Numbered from the stretch's first letter, positions 27,255 to 36,419 are shown. The stretch: 64,000 nt of DNA from HGM04593 sp045634305 (GCA_045634305.1 JAZQZZ010000048.1:109550-173549), one strand, 5' to 3'. The notes: generated by a model from the letters alone, not told the origin. A program made the numbers and translations.

Positions 27255-27866
27255 TTAGAATTTGCGTTTGAAGTTCTTCTTGTTATTGTTGTTTCTCTTG
27301 CCGTTGTTCTGATAGTGGCGCTGGGCTCCATTGCCGGGATTTATTCTAATCTCCCTGTCTGTGATGTTGATAGCTCCATTTGTGTAGATTCTCAAATCCT
27401 CGATGATTCTCTTGTCTTCAACGCCATCTTTGTTCCAGGCGATGTAGTTCTTCTTCATCTGGATTAGAATCAGGTTTACAAAACAATCTTTCTCTTCACC
27501 CTCTTCGAGTGTGAGTGCATGGGCAATCATTTCCTCGACAATGCGTCCATAGTGTCTGTTCCTTATTTCGCTGTTACGGTATGAAAGGTGCTCAGGCGCT
27601 ACATGGAATTCCTCGGGCTTGATTACCTCGCAAGGGTAGTCGATGTCCAGTTTGAAATCGGACATTATGGCCAGGTGGTCCCACAATTTGCGTTCGTGGT
27701 CGGGCAGGTCGGGGAACATGCTTCGCATTATGCGTACAATGGTTTCTGCACATCTTTGGCGTTCCTGTCTGTCTTCAATGGTGAGCGCGTGATCCACCAT
27801 TTTTTGTACCGAACGGCCGTATTCTGGCAATGGCAGTCTTTTCTGTTTGGTATTGTATTCCATCAT
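27255..27866 (-). CDS. DUF4290 family protein
   Basis: A 203-residue Bacteroidota-specific protein of unknown function. The N-terminal region reads LPEYGRSVQKMVDHALTI, and a second copy-like stretch NRHYGRIVEEMIAHALTL begins near residue 105, so the protein seems to contain an internal duplication. The last ~30 residues are Asn/Lys-rich and probably disordered. Its fixed place next to murA suggests a link with envelope or cell-cycle functions, which is inference. Confidence 0.88.
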   Translation of the reverse strand: MMEYNTKQKRLPLPEYGRSVQKMVDHALTIEDRQERQRCAETIVRIMRSMFPDLPDHERKLWDHLAIMSDFKLDIDYPCEVIKPEEFHVAPEHLSYRNSEIRNRHYGRIVEEMIAHALTLEEGEEKDCFVNLILIQMKKNYIAWNKDGVEDKRIIEDLRIYTNGAINITDREIRINPGNGAQRHYQNNGKRNNNNKKNFKRKF

Positions 27867-27880
27867 GGCAGTATGTGGTA

Positions 27881-28588
27881 TTATATATTCTTCAATAGTT
27901 CTTTGGGTTTTGTCGCGACGAAATTCTTGAGATAAAACGGCTCGAAATAGGCGATGTCCTCAAACTTTTCGTCGAACCAGGCTCTCTCTGCCAATGGCAT
28001 CATGTTCTTTGCAAGCGGGTCGCGGTGCTCTGCGAGAAAATGTGCGTTGGGATGGCTTATTATCTTGCTGCACTTTCCGGCACCGTTGCCGAAGAAATAG
28101 ACGGGCTGCTTGTCTAGCAGTTCCTTGTAGCTCTCTTCGGTCACAACCTCGGCATGTGTGGGCTTGATGACCTGCAAAGCACGATCGTAGACGGTGGCAT
28201 ATACCTCGTTGCGGCGTGCGTCGATCATCGGGCATAGCAACGCGTTTTCGTCTATGTCGTCGCGGAAGAGTACCGGCACGCTCATGATAGCCGTAGTGGG
28301 TATTGCAATGAGCGGGATATTGCGGCCATAGCACACGCCTTTTGCTGTGGATGATGCAATGCGCAGGCTTGTGTATGAACCCGGACCGCAACTCAGTGCT
28401 ACGGCGTTTATCTTTGCACCCTGCTCGTCGGCGGTCTGCAATGCCTCCTCGACAAACGGTGCAAGGACCTTTGCGTGCGACATTCCCTCGCGGTTTACTC
28501 TCTCAAAGAACACATGCCCGTCCTGGCTCAAAGCTACGGAACAAACATCGGTCGATGCTTCAATGTGCAGTATGATTGTTGTTGTCAT
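27881..28588 (-). CDS. tsaB: tRNA threonylcarbamoyladenosine biosynthesis protein TsaB
   Basis: A 235-residue ASKHA-fold protein that pairs with TsaD in making t6A37 of tRNAs reading ANN codons. The opening ILHIEASTDVCSVAL and the central CGPGSYTSLRIA segment are the usual TsaB motifs. It heads the minus-strand run tsaB-DUF4290-murA-rimM-M23-dxr-rseP. Confidence 0.93.
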   Translation of the reverse strand: MTTTIILHIEASTDVCSVALSQDGHVFFERVNREGMSHAKVLAPFVEEALQTADEQGAKINAVALSCGPGSYTSLRIASSTAKGVCYGRNIPLIAIPTTAIMSVPVLFRDDIDENALLCPMIDARRNEVYATVYDRALQVIKPTHAEVVTEESYKELLDKQPVYFFGNGAGKCSKIISHPNAHFLAEHRDPLAKNMMPLAERAWFDEKFEDIAYFEPFYLKNFVATKPKELLKNI

Positions 28589-28640
28589 GACTATATATCT
28601 GTTTTGGTCGGCCGCAAGCGCGGTCTTGGGTAATTAAATG

Positions 28641-28648
28641 CAAATTTA
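28641..28648 (-). promoter_or_regulatory. -7 element (TAAATTTG) for the tsaB operon
   Basis: Exact TAnnTTTG match on the minus strand, 53 bp before the tsaB start, in the divergent spacer with yicC. Confidence 0.5.
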
Positions 28649-28752
28649 CAAATTAATTGTTAGAGTAACTAATAAATATAATAATTTAAGTAAGTTTTAC
28701 ATTTGCCGGTCAAAAAACGTCTTATGTAGGTGCTGTATTCCGAATATTTGAC

Positions 28753-28760
28753 TAAATTTG
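28753..28760 (+). promoter_or_regulatory. -7 element (TAAATTTG) for the yicC operon
   Basis: Exact TAnnTTTG match 62 bp before the yicC start. Confidence 0.5.
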
Positions 28761-28821
28761 CCAAATTAGATGATTGTTTAATTATGTGAGGTGTACATCC
28801 TCACTGCAATAACTGTAGGAT

Positions 28822-29697
28822 ATGATATATTCAATGACCGGTTACGGCAAGTCCGTGACCATTTTTCAAGATAAGAAAATTTGTGTCGAGGTCCGCTCGC
28901 TGAATGGCAAGGCAATGGATTTGTCGACGCGTATTGCGCCTCAGTTCAAGGGACGTGAAATGGAAATACGCACTCTTTTGACAAACGTGCTCGAACGTGG
29001 AAAGGTTGATTTTGCTCTTTGGGTGGAGCAGGGCGAGAAAGCCGATACTCCCTCAATCAATGCCGCCGTTATGCAGGGCTACCTTGAACAGATGACTGAA
29101 ATTTCCAGGAACAACGGAATCGCATTGCCCGAAAATGTATTCGAAGTGTTGCTTAAAATGCCCGAAGTCATTGCCCGCAAGGAAATATATGAAGTGACTG
29201 ATGAGGAGTGGGCTGTAGTGCTCGAGGGTGTAAAGGCTGCGCTTGCCGACCTTGTCGCCTTCCGCAAGCAAGAGGGCGAGGCTCTGGCTGCCAAGTTCCA
29301 TAGCAAGATTTCCAATATCTCGCAGTTGCTTGAGTCTGTTGAACCGTTTGAAAAGGAACGTGTGGAGAAAATCCGTGCACGCATTGAAGAGTCGCTTGCA
29401 AAATTTGCAGGTGTCGACTATGACCGCAACCGCTTGGAACAGGAGATGATTTTCTATATTGAAAAACTCGATGTAAACGAGGAAAAACAGCGTCTTGCGA
29501 ACCATCTCCAATATTTCATTGAAACTATGAGCGAGGGACAGGGGCAAGGCAAGAAACTCGGTTTTATAGCTCAGGAAATGGGGCGCGAGATAAATACCCT
29601 TGGCAGCAAGAGCAATCATGCTGAAATGCAGAAGATTGTTGTGCGCATGAAGGATGAACTGGAGCAGATAAAAGAGCAAGTACTCAATGTAATGTAA
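28822..29697 (+). CDS. yicC: YicC family endoribonuclease-like protein
   Basis: A 291-residue cytosolic protein. The N-terminus MIYSMTGYGKS is the YicC signature. The C-terminal DUF1732 half contains YYIEKLDVNEEKQR-like and GKKLGFIAQEMGREINTLGSKS segments, the latter being highly characteristic. E. coli YicC is reported to be an RNase acting on a small RNA. It lies 6 bp upstream of gmk, a pairing seen widely in bacteria. Confidence 0.93.
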   Translation: MIYSMTGYGKSVTIFQDKKICVEVRSLNGKAMDLSTRIAPQFKGREMEIRTLLTNVLERGKVDFALWVEQGEKADTPSINAAVMQGYLEQMTEISRNNGIALPENVFEVLLKMPEVIARKEIYEVTDEEWAVVLEGVKAALADLVAFRKQEGEALAAKFHSKISNISQLLESVEPFEKERVEKIRARIEESLAKFAGVDYDRNRLEQEMIFYIEKLDVNEEKQRLANHLQYFIETMSEGQGQGKKLGFIAQEMGREINTLGSKSNHAEMQKIVVRMKDELEQIKEQVLNVM

Positions 29698-29703
29698 AGA
29701 AAT

Positions 29704-30270
29704 ATGAAAAAAGGCAAAGTCGTTATTTTTTCGGCACCGTCGGGCTCGGGCAAGTCTACTCTGGTGCATTTTTTGATGAAGCAGGACCCTTCGTTCGGTT
29801 TCTCGGTTTCAGCTACAAGCCGTCCTCCGCGTGGTGAAGAGAAACACGGTGTCGACTACTACTTCTTTACAGCCGACGAATTCCGTGCACGCATTGCCGC
29901 AGACGAATTCGTTGAGTATGAAGAGGTCTATCCCGGACGTTTCTACGGTACGCTGAAATCGCAAGTAGAGCAGCAACTGGAGAGACAGAATATCCTTTTT
30001 GATGTCGATGTCAAAGGTGGCTGCAGTCTCAAGCGCTACTATGGTGAACGTGCTCTTTTTATTTTTGTGCAGGCTCCGTCGATTGAGGTTTTGCGCGAGC
30101 GCCTTGTAGGACGTGGTGATACCTCGCTTGAGGAGATTGAGAAGCGCGTCAGTAAGGCTGAATATGAGATGACGTTCGCTAAGTTTGCCGACAGGGTGAT
30201 TGTCAATGACAGTCTTGATAAAGCAAAGCAGGATTTGATGTCGGTTGTAGAGAAATTTCTTAATGAATAA
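29704..30270 (+). CDS. gmk: Guanylate kinase
   Basis: A 188-residue P-loop kinase that converts GMP to GDP with ATP. Walker A is APSGSGKST (residues 11-19), the GMP-binding region includes SRPPRGEEKHGVDYYF, and the late RLVGRG segment forms the lid. The 3' end overlaps the nadD start by 8 bp. Confidence 0.95.
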   Translation: MKKGKVVIFSAPSGSGKSTLVHFLMKQDPSFGFSVSATSRPPRGEEKHGVDYYFFTADEFRARIAADEFVEYEEVYPGRFYGTLKSQVEQQLERQNILFDVDVKGGCSLKRYYGERALFIFVQAPSIEVLRERLVGRGDTSLEEIEKRVSKAEYEMTFAKFADRVIVNDSLDKAKQDLMSVVEKFLNE

Positions 30271-30844
30271 GAGTTCTAAAGTTGCTATATTCGGCGGCAG
30301 TTTCGATCCCGTCCACAATGGGCACCTTGCTCTTGCCGATGAGGTGCTTTCACGCGGCCTTGCCGATGAGGTGTGGCTCATGGTTACTCCGCAGAACCCT
30401 CATAAACAGGACGGTACATTGAGTGATGAACAACTACGTCTTCAAATGGTGCAATTGGCCGTTGAAGGCAAGGGGGGGATGACGGCATGCGATTTTGAGT
30501 TTGCCCTTCCGCGCCCTTCGTATACAGTCAACACTCTCAAGGCGCTTGATGAGGCTTTCCCCGAAAAGGATTTCTCTCTGCTCATAGGTGCCGACAATTG
30601 GGAAAAGTTCGACCGTTGGTACAAGGGTGAAGAGATACTCTCACGTTATGGTATAATTGTCTATCCGCGCGGCAGTGGAAATTGCCCGGCGCTACCGCAA
30701 GGTGTGCTGTGGTTGCCGGCAGAACTGCATGATGTGAGTTCTACTATGGTGCGCAGTGCAGTCGGCGATGGTAAGGATATCTCCGGCCTTGTGCCCGAAT
30801 CCGTTGCCCAATTTATCAAACAAAATAAAATGTACAAAAAATGA
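30263..30844 (+). CDS. nadD: Nicotinate-nucleotide adenylyltransferase
   Basis: A 193-residue enzyme that makes nicotinic acid adenine dinucleotide for NAD synthesis. The nucleotidyltransferase motif GGSFDPVHNGHL (residues 10-21) holds the HxxH ATP site, and the late SSTMVR motif is the second signature. nadK at 9,665 acts later in the same pathway. It overlaps both neighbours, which points to coupled translation. Confidence 0.95.
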   Translation: MNKSSKVAIFGGSFDPVHNGHLALADEVLSRGLADEVWLMVTPQNPHKQDGTLSDEQLRLQMVQLAVEGKGGMTACDFEFALPRPSYTVNTLKALDEAFPEKDFSLLIGADNWEKFDRWYKGEEILSRYGIIVYPRGSGNCPALPQGVLWLPAELHDVSSTMVRSAVGDGKDISGLVPESVAQFIKQNKMYKK

Positions 30845-31485
30845 GAAAAGCTTTTTTTGCCCTTTTCTTTCTTCTTAGCCTGCCCATGGTGGCGCAGGAC
30901 AATGTCAAACTCTATGACGAAATGTGCGACCCTTTGCAGGCTGTCTTTTGCGACTATGTAAGGGCGCAATCGCAGACAAATTATATCTCAAATGTCGCAG
31001 GTGAGTATGTGGGTACCCTGATAGATTATAAATTCTATGGCTGGGGACTCTTTCTTTCATCTACCGGTATCCAGTCTTATGGTCAGTATCGTAGTGGCAA
31101 GTTGCTTTTCGGCTTGCTCATAAACAGCGATATAGCCAGAGTGGGCAGCGATGAGCACCATGTCGTTTACGACCTTTCAACCGGTAAAATAACCCGTCTG
31201 CATACAAAAGAGGGTGATGTGCCATTGGAGTACCCGCTTGTCGCATCATCCGATGGCGAGCCCTCGCCATACTCTTTCAAAAAGGAGACCTATAAGAATG
31301 GTGATGTGTATTTTGGCGAATTTTATGAAGGACGTCGTCACGGATATGGCGTTTATCAGTGGGCAAACGGTGACATGTGGTACGGTTGTTACCGAGGTGG
31401 CTATCGTGACGGATATGGTATGCTTGTAAAACCCGATCACCACGTCTATTATGGCAAATGGGTGGGTGATACCAAGGTGGAATGA
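30841..31485 (+). CDS. Secreted MORN-repeat protein
   Basis: A 214-residue protein with a signal peptide (about 1-19, ending VAQD). The second half contains at least three MORN-type repeats (YKNGDVYFGEFYEGRRHGYG, then WANGDMWYGCYRGGYRDGYG and one partial), and a degenerate unit GEYVGTLIDYKFYGWG lies earlier. Such repeats form extended beta hairpins and often bind lipids or proteins. The gene overlaps nadD by 4 bp, but nothing ties its function to NAD synthesis. Confidence 0.85.
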   Translation: MRKAFFALFFLLSLPMVAQDNVKLYDEMCDPLQAVFCDYVRAQSQTNYISNVAGEYVGTLIDYKFYGWGLFLSSTGIQSYGQYRSGKLLFGLLINSDIARVGSDEHHVVYDLSTGKITRLHTKEGDVPLEYPLVASSDGEPSPYSFKKETYKNGDVYFGEFYEGRRHGYGVYQWANGDMWYGCYRGGYRDGYGMLVKPDHHVYYGKWVGDTKVE

Positions 31486-31513
31486 TAAAAAATGCATAAA
31501 TAAGTGCCGTTGT

Positions 31514-31543
31514 TTTGCATATATGATTTTTTGTTTATCTTTG
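31514..31543 (+). promoter_or_regulatory. Promoter of the GH109-type gene
   Basis: TTTG at 31514-31517 and TATCTTTG at 31536-31543 are 18 bp apart. The start codon is 51 bp downstream. Confidence 0.65.
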
Positions 31544-31594
31544 CAGAAAATATATTCATTAAGGAAATATTCATCTATTTAAACACACTGTAAT

Positions 31595-33268
31595 ATGAAT
31601 TTGAAGAAATTTTTTGGTGCAGCCCTTGTTGCTGTAATGGCATTTGCCGGCACAACATCACAGGCTCAGTCTCTTTCTCCCTCTACAAAATGGCATTGGG
31701 ACAAAGGTACTATCGTAGTTGAGACTCCGGAGCGTCCTGCAGGTCAGGAGCATGTTCTTAACCTTGCTGTTGCTCCAATCAAGACTGTTCGCGTAGCGTT
31801 CGTTGGTCTTGGTATGCGTGGTGACGGTGCAGTTATCCGTTTCTGCCGTATCCCCGGTGTTGAGATTGTTGCTCTTTGCGACTATGAGTATGAGCGCGCT
31901 GAGGAGTGCAACAAGTTCTTGCGCGAGCAGGGCTTGATGCCTGCCGACATCTACTACGGTGCAGATGGTTACAAGGCTCTCTGTGAGCGTCCCGACATCG
32001 ACCTCGTTTACGTTGCTGCCGACTGGAACCACCACTATCCAATTGCTAAGTATGCTATGGAGAACGGCAAGCACACTGCTATCGAGGTACCTTCTGCAAT
32101 GAACCTCGAGCAGTGCTGGAGCCTTATCAACCTCTCTGAGCAGACACGTCTCCACTGCTTCATCCTCGAGAACTGCTGCTATGACGACTATGAGATGAAC
32201 GCTCTTGCAATGGCTCAGGATGGCGTATTCGGCGAGATTATCCGCGCCGAGGGTGCTTACATCCACAGCCTCGAGTGGTTCTGGGATGCATACTGGAAGG
32301 ATCCTGCCGACAATGATGTTGACAACCTCCACTGGCGTCTGAAGTACAACAAGGAGAACCGTGGCGACCTCTACGCTACTCACGGCCTTGGCCCCGTTGC
32401 ACAGTGCATGGACATTCACCGTGGTGACCGTTTCACTACATTGGTAGCAATGGATACAGATCCTTTCTTCGGTAAGGAACTTGTAAAGGAGAAGACCGGC
32501 AAGGAGTGCAAGGAGTTCCGCAATGGCGACCACACAACAACACTCATGCGTACAGCAAAGGGTAAGGTTGTTGAAATCCAGCACAACGTTATGACTCCAC
32601 AGCCCTACAACCGTCTGTTCAAGCTTACAGGTACAAAGGGTTATGCAACAAAGTATCCAGAGCCAAAGCTCGCTCTCTCTGGCGAGGCTCTCAAGGGTAC
32701 AGGTGCACCTCAGGTTGACAACCTCAATGCTCACGGTTTCATGAGCGACGAGCAGAAGGATGCCATGATGGCAAAGTACTATCACCCAATCCTCAAGAAG
32801 TATGTTGAGAAGGGTCGCGACCTCGGTCACGGTGGTATGGACTTTGTGATGGATTCACGTCTTGTTTACTGCTTGCAGAATGGTTTGCCACTTGATATGG
32901 ACGTATATGACATGGCAGAGTGGTGCTGCTTGGCAGAGCTCGGTACATTGTCAATGGACAACAACTGCGCTGCCGTTACATTCCCCGACTTTACACGTGG
33001 TCACTGGAATGAGGTAGAGGGCTACAGCCACGCATTCGCAGCTCCAGAGGCAGAGGCCGCTACAGAGGCAGAGGCAGAGGCTTACACCGCAGCACAGAAG
33101 AAGGTTACTGCACAGAAGAACCTTTGGGTTCTCTACGATGCTGTGAAGGCTGCTAAGGCTGCCGGCAATGCTAAGGCTGAGGCTGCAGCACAGAAGAAGC
33201 TTGACGCAGCAAAGGCATCTGCAGAGAAGGCTATTGCAAAGGAGTTGAAGAAGGCTCTCAAGAAGTAA
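31595..33268 (+). CDS. Secreted Gfo/Idh/MocA-fold glycosidase, GH109-like, with Ala/Lys/Glu-rich tail
   Basis: A 557-residue exported protein. After a signal peptide (1-24) comes a NAD-binding Rossmann fold (VAFVGLGMRGDG, about 67-78). The HTAIEVPSAMN segment and LENCCYDDYE segment follow. DLYATHGLGPV has Tyr260 and His263 in the same Y-x-x-H spacing as the catalytic pair of GH109 alpha-N-acetylgalactosaminidases, which use NAD+ in the hydrolysis. The last ~75 residues, from AAPEAEAATEAEAEA on, are an Ala/Lys/Glu-rich probable coiled coil not usual for the family. Codon use is strongly biased (AAC, GAC, CTC), as in highly expressed genes. Likely role: removing GalNAc from mucin-type or blood-group glycans. 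Confidence 0.85.
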   Translation: MNLKKFFGAALVAVMAFAGTTSQAQSLSPSTKWHWDKGTIVVETPERPAGQEHVLNLAVAPIKTVRVAFVGLGMRGDGAVIRFCRIPGVEIVALCDYEYERAEECNKFLREQGLMPADIYYGADGYKALCERPDIDLVYVAADWNHHYPIAKYAMENGKHTAIEVPSAMNLEQCWSLINLSEQTRLHCFILENCCYDDYEMNALAMAQDGVFGEIIRAEGAYIHSLEWFWDAYWKDPADNDVDNLHWRLKYNKENRGDLYATHGLGPVAQCMDIHRGDRFTTLVAMDTDPFFGKELVKEKTGKECKEFRNGDHTTTLMRTAKGKVVEIQHNVMTPQPYNRLFKLTGTKGYATKYPEPKLALSGEALKGTGAPQVDNLNAHGFMSDEQKDAMMAKYYHPILKKYVEKGRDLGHGGMDFVMDSRLVYCLQNGLPLDMDVYDMAEWCCLAELGTLSMDNNCAAVTFPDFTRGHWNEVEGYSHAFAAPEAEAATEAEAEAYTAAQKKVTAQKNLWVLYDAVKAAKAAGNAKAEAAAQKKLDAAKASAEKAIAKELKKALKK

Positions 33269-33289
33269 TAACCCGCTTATAAATATGAA

Positions 33290-33318
33290 AGATGACGACC
33301 TGGGGTCGTCATCTTTTT
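33290..33318 (+). terminator. Intrinsic terminator
   Basis: A strong stem GATGACGACC / GGTCGTCATC with a short loop and a run of seven or more T, 22 bp after the GH109-type gene. Confidence 0.88.
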
Positions 33319-33354
33319 TTGCATGAATTGCTGCTGGTTGTATGCCGCTATCCT

Positions 33355-33702
33355 TTAGCGGTTCTGGCCTTCCACGTGCGATACTACCTCCAGCGAATAG
33401 TAGTAGTTCCATTCACCAAAATAGTAGCTGCATCTCTTGGATTCCTCGCCCAGAGTCACCTTGTATGGACCGTCCGTTGTGCTTCCCCAACGGTGTGCCA
33501 CCTCAATCATGGCATAATCCTCGCCAATCTCTGTCACTGTAAAACTGTGGTTCAGGTCATACTTTGCATCCAGTTTCAAACGGCTGCATTGCAATGATGA
33601 GAATGGTATGTAGAACTTCTGCTCGCCTCCCATATCATCCCCTGTCACTTCATTGACCTTATAATCCCCATCAATAATTTTAAGCATAATCTCTCTTGCC
33701 AT
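33355..33702 (-). CDS. Hypothetical cytosolic protein
   Basis: A 115-residue protein without signal peptide or membrane segment. It looks rich in beta strands (MLKIIDGDYKVNEV, FYIPFSSLQCSRLKL, HSFTVTEIGEDYAMIEVAHRWG) and has many aromatic residues near its end (YYFGEWNYYYSLEV). I recognise no family. It converges on the GH109-type gene and reads away from asd, with a terminator on each side, so it is a single-gene unit. Confidence 0.6.
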   Translation of the reverse strand: MAREIMLKIIDGDYKVNEVTGDDMGGEQKFYIPFSSLQCSRLKLDAKYDLNHSFTVTEIGEDYAMIEVAHRWGSTTDGPYKVTLGEESKRCSYYFGEWNYYYSLEVVSHVEGQNR

Positions 33703-33797
33703 AGTAAATATTTTTTAGTGTTTGCAGCAAAGATATCAAACTTATGGCTATTGCAATAATTCCGGTGAAGAAATTAATTATACAGTTGTAAAAATAG

Positions 33798-33832
33798 AGA
33801 AGACCAAAGCCTTGCGGGCATTGGTCTTCTTT
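33798..33832. terminator. Terminator of asd
   Basis: A stem AGAAGACCAA / TTGGTCTTCT around a 13-base loop, with T-rich edges on both sides, just after the asd stop on the minus strand. Confidence 0.75.
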
Positions 33833-33851
33833 CATTGATGTTCCGTTTTAT

Positions 33852-34859
33852 TTACTTCTGTGGGTGTGCAATCAGGTACTCTGCAATCTGTACAGCATTG
33901 AGAGCTGCACCCTTCTTTATCTGGTCACCTACAATCCACATGAGAATGCCATTGGGGTTTGTGATGTCCTTACGTATGCGGCCAACGTATACAGGATCCT
34001 GTCCGGCAAGGAACAAAGGCATCGGATAAATCTTGTCTTCGGGGCTGTCCATGAGGATGAGACCCTCGCCTTCGGTGATTGCGCAACGGACTTCCTCGAC
34101 GCTCAATGGGCGCTCAGTCTCAATCCACAAAGACTGTGAATGTGAACGCAATGCAGGAACTCGAACGCACTGTGCACTTACTTCTATGTCGCTGTGCATG
34201 ATCTTACGTGTCTCGTTGTACATCTTCATCTCTTCTTTTGTGTAGCCGTTGTCGGTGAACACGTCAATCTGTGGAATTACGTTGAATGCAAGCTGATATG
34301 CGAACTTCTCAACGGTAGGCTCCTCGCCGGCGAGTACCTGGCGGTACTGCTCGTAGAGCTCGGCCATAGCTGCAGCACCTGCGCCGCTGGCTGCCTGATA
34401 TGTTGATGAGTGTACGCGCTTGATGTGTGAGAGGTTCTCGATGGCCTTGAGTGCTACAACCATCTGTATTGTTGTACAGTTGGGGTTGGCAATGATATTG
34501 CGCGGGCGGTTGTAGGCATCGGTTGGGTTTACCTCGGGAACAACAAGGGGTACATCGCTATCCATGCGGAATGCACTTGAGTTGTCAATCATCACTGTGC
34601 CGTGCTTTGTGATAGTCTCGGCAAACTCCTTTGAAACACTGCCGCCGGCCGATACAAAGGCATAGTCTACGCCCTGGAAATCGTCGTTGTGCTTGAGCTC
34701 CTTGACTACATAGTCTACACCACGGTAGTTGTAAACCTGGCCTGCACTGCGAGCCGAACCAAAGAGTACCAGCTCGTCAAAAGGGAAATTTCTCTCGTCG
34801 AGCACGCGAAGGAACTCCTGTCCTACTGCTCCACTGACACCTACAATTGCTATTTTCAT
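33852..34859 (-). CDS. asd: Aspartate-semialdehyde dehydrogenase
   Basis: A 335-residue NADPH-dependent enzyme that reduces aspartyl phosphate to the semialdehyde, for lysine, diaminopimelate, threonine and methionine synthesis. The start MKIAIVGVSGAVGQEFLRVL is the nucleotide-binding motif. The active Cys is in NPNCTTIQMVVAL, and the following YQAASGAGA segment is conserved. A monocistronic unit divergent from tcdA. Confidence 0.95.
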   Translation of the reverse strand: MKIAIVGVSGAVGQEFLRVLDERNFPFDELVLFGSARSAGQVYNYRGVDYVVKELKHNDDFQGVDYAFVSAGGSVSKEFAETITKHGTVMIDNSSAFRMDSDVPLVVPEVNPTDAYNRPRNIIANPNCTTIQMVVALKAIENLSHIKRVHSSTYQAASGAGAAAMAELYEQYRQVLAGEEPTVEKFAYQLAFNVIPQIDVFTDNGYTKEEMKMYNETRKIMHSDIEVSAQCVRVPALRSHSQSLWIETERPLSVEEVRCAITEGEGLILMDSPEDKIYPMPLFLAGQDPVYVGRIRKDITNPNGILMWIVGDQIKKGAALNAVQIAEYLIAHPQK

Positions 34860-34883
34860 AATTCGTTAATTGTTTGTTGTTTG

Positions 34884-34942
34884 CAAAAATACTTAAAATT
34901 TGCATTATATACCCTTGGCTATACTATTTTTTTGTACTTTCG
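34884..34942. promoter_or_regulatory. Divergent promoters of asd and tcdA
   Basis: Minus strand TATTTTTG (complement at 34884-34891) lies 25 bp before asd and matches TAnnTTTG. Plus strand TACTTTCG at 34935-34942, with TTG 17 bp before it, serves tcdA. Confidence 0.5.
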
Positions 34943-34971
34943 CTACTTGAAAAGTGAAAAACAACAATTTT

Positions 34972-35676
34972 ATGGCCGAAAACTGGTTACAACGTGGTGA
35001 ACTTCTGTTAGGCGAAGAGAAGCAGAAGTTCCTTGCCGATGCACATATGCTTGTCATCGGGCTTGGTGGCGTGGGTTCCTGGGCAGCCGAGATGTTATGT
35101 CGTGCAGGCGTGGGAGCGTTTACCCTTGTCGATGCCGATGTGGTGGATGTCACGAATATCAACCGCCAGATGCCGGCACTCTTTTCAACAGTAGGACAGC
35201 CAAAGTGTGATGTTGTAGCCGAGCGTCTGCGCGCCATCAACCCCTCCGTGCAGTTGGTGGTGAAACAGCAGTTTATAACCCCCGATAATATCGCACAACT
35301 GCTCGACGAAAGGCCTTACGCTTTTGTGGTCGACGCCATTGATACACTGGATTCCAAATGTGCGCTTATCCGTGCATGTTGGGAGCGTGGCCTGAAAATT
35401 ATCTCAAGCATGGGGGCCGGTGCAAAATGTGACCTTGCTGCAATCCGCAGTGGCGATTTGTGGAAAACCGAGCACTGCACGCTTGCAAAGAATGTACGAC
35501 GTATGTTGCGCGATGTCCGTGGCCGCAAGCTTCCGGTCATCTACAGCGCCGAGGAACCTCGTCGTGATGCTATACGTCCCAATCCTGCGGGTGGCAAGCC
35601 TATTATCGGCTCGCTTGGTTACTTTACGGCAACATTCGGTTGTTACATTGCAGAATATGTAATAAAGGAGATATGA
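34972..35676 (+). CDS. tcdA: tRNA threonylcarbamoyladenosine dehydratase (TcdA/CsdL)
   Basis: A 234-residue E1-like (ThiF fold) enzyme that cyclises t6A37 in tRNA to ct6A using ATP. The ATP site is in VIGLGGVGSWAAEML, followed by the VDADVVDVTNINRQMPA segment typical of this branch. I choose the ATG at 34972, which gives the MAENWLQRGELLLG opening seen in relatives, over a GTG 18 bp upstream. The stop overlaps the next start (ATGA). It acts on the same nucleotide that tsaB at 27,881 helps to make. Confidence 0.9.
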   Translation: MAENWLQRGELLLGEEKQKFLADAHMLVIGLGGVGSWAAEMLCRAGVGAFTLVDADVVDVTNINRQMPALFSTVGQPKCDVVAERLRAINPSVQLVVKQQFITPDNIAQLLDERPYAFVVDAIDTLDSKCALIRACWERGLKIISSMGAGAKCDLAAIRSGDLWKTEHCTLAKNVRRMLRDVRGRKLPVIYSAEEPRRDAIRPNPAGGKPIIGSLGYFTATFGCYIAEYVIKEI

Positions 35677-36338
35677 TACAGATAGAAAACCTGACAAAGA
35701 GTTTCGGCGACCTTCAGGTGCTGAAGGGAGTGAACCTCACCATTGAAAAAGGCGAGGTAATAAGTATTGTGGGTTCCAGTGGTGCCGGCAAGACAACCCT
35801 TCTGCAACTCATTGGAACGCTCGACAAACCCACAAGCGGAACAATACGTTTCAATGGTGAGGATTTGGGGCGTTTGAACAGCAAACGTTTGGCAGCGTTC
35901 CGCAATAGGCATATAGGTTTTGTGTTCCAGTTTCATCAGCTGTTGCCCGAGTTTACGGCGCTTGAGAATATAGTTATTCCTGCTCTCATTGCCGGCCGCA
36001 AACGCTCCGAGGCCGAGAGCGAGGCTATGCAGCTCCTGCAGATTATGGGGCTCGATGGCCGCGCACACCATAAACCCGCAGAAATGTCGGGTGGTGAGAA
36101 CCAGCGCGTGGCGGTAGCGCGTGCGCTCATCAACCACCCCGATGTTGTGCTGGCCGATGAACCATCGGGCAGTCTTGACAGCAAGAACAAGGAGGAACTT
36201 CACAGGCTTTTCTTCGACCTGCGCGACCGTTATGGCCAGACATTTGTTATTGTGACACACGATGAGACTCTTGCATCTTATACCGATCGCACCTTGCACA
36301 TGGTAGACGGCGTTATGGAAGAAGGTTTGGTTAAATAG
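35673..36338 (+). CDS. ABC transporter ATPase, LolD-like
   Basis: A 221-residue ATPase with Walker A GSSGAGKTTL, Q-loop FVFQFHQLLPEFTALENI, signature MSGGENQRVAVARAL and Walker B VVLADEPSGSLD. The QFHQLLPEF region is characteristic of the LolD/MacB group that drives lipoprotein release or other mechanotransmission. The matching LolC/E-type permease is not adjacent. The ATG at 35673 overlaps the tcdA stop; an upstream frame extension lies inside tcdA and is rejected. Confidence 0.88.
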   Translation: MIQIENLTKSFGDLQVLKGVNLTIEKGEVISIVGSSGAGKTTLLQLIGTLDKPTSGTIRFNGEDLGRLNSKRLAAFRNRHIGFVFQFHQLLPEFTALENIVIPALIAGRKRSEAESEAMQLLQIMGLDGRAHHKPAEMSGGENQRVAVARALINHPDVVLADEPSGSLDSKNKEELHRLFFDLRDRYGQTFVIVTHDETLASYTDRTLHMVDGVMEEGLVK

Positions 36339-36419
36339 TGTTAAAACGACGGGCCGCGTGTTTTACATCGTAACTATTTTTTTGTCAAAAGGACAAAAAG
36401 AACTCAAATCAAGATTATA

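Noticed and set aside
31658..32830. A 390-codon open frame on the minus strand opposite the GH109-type gene
   Set aside because: It is a shadow of a highly biased coding sequence on the plus strand; its product is Val/Leu/Cys-rich with no recognisable motif, and the plus-strand protein has clear family motifs.
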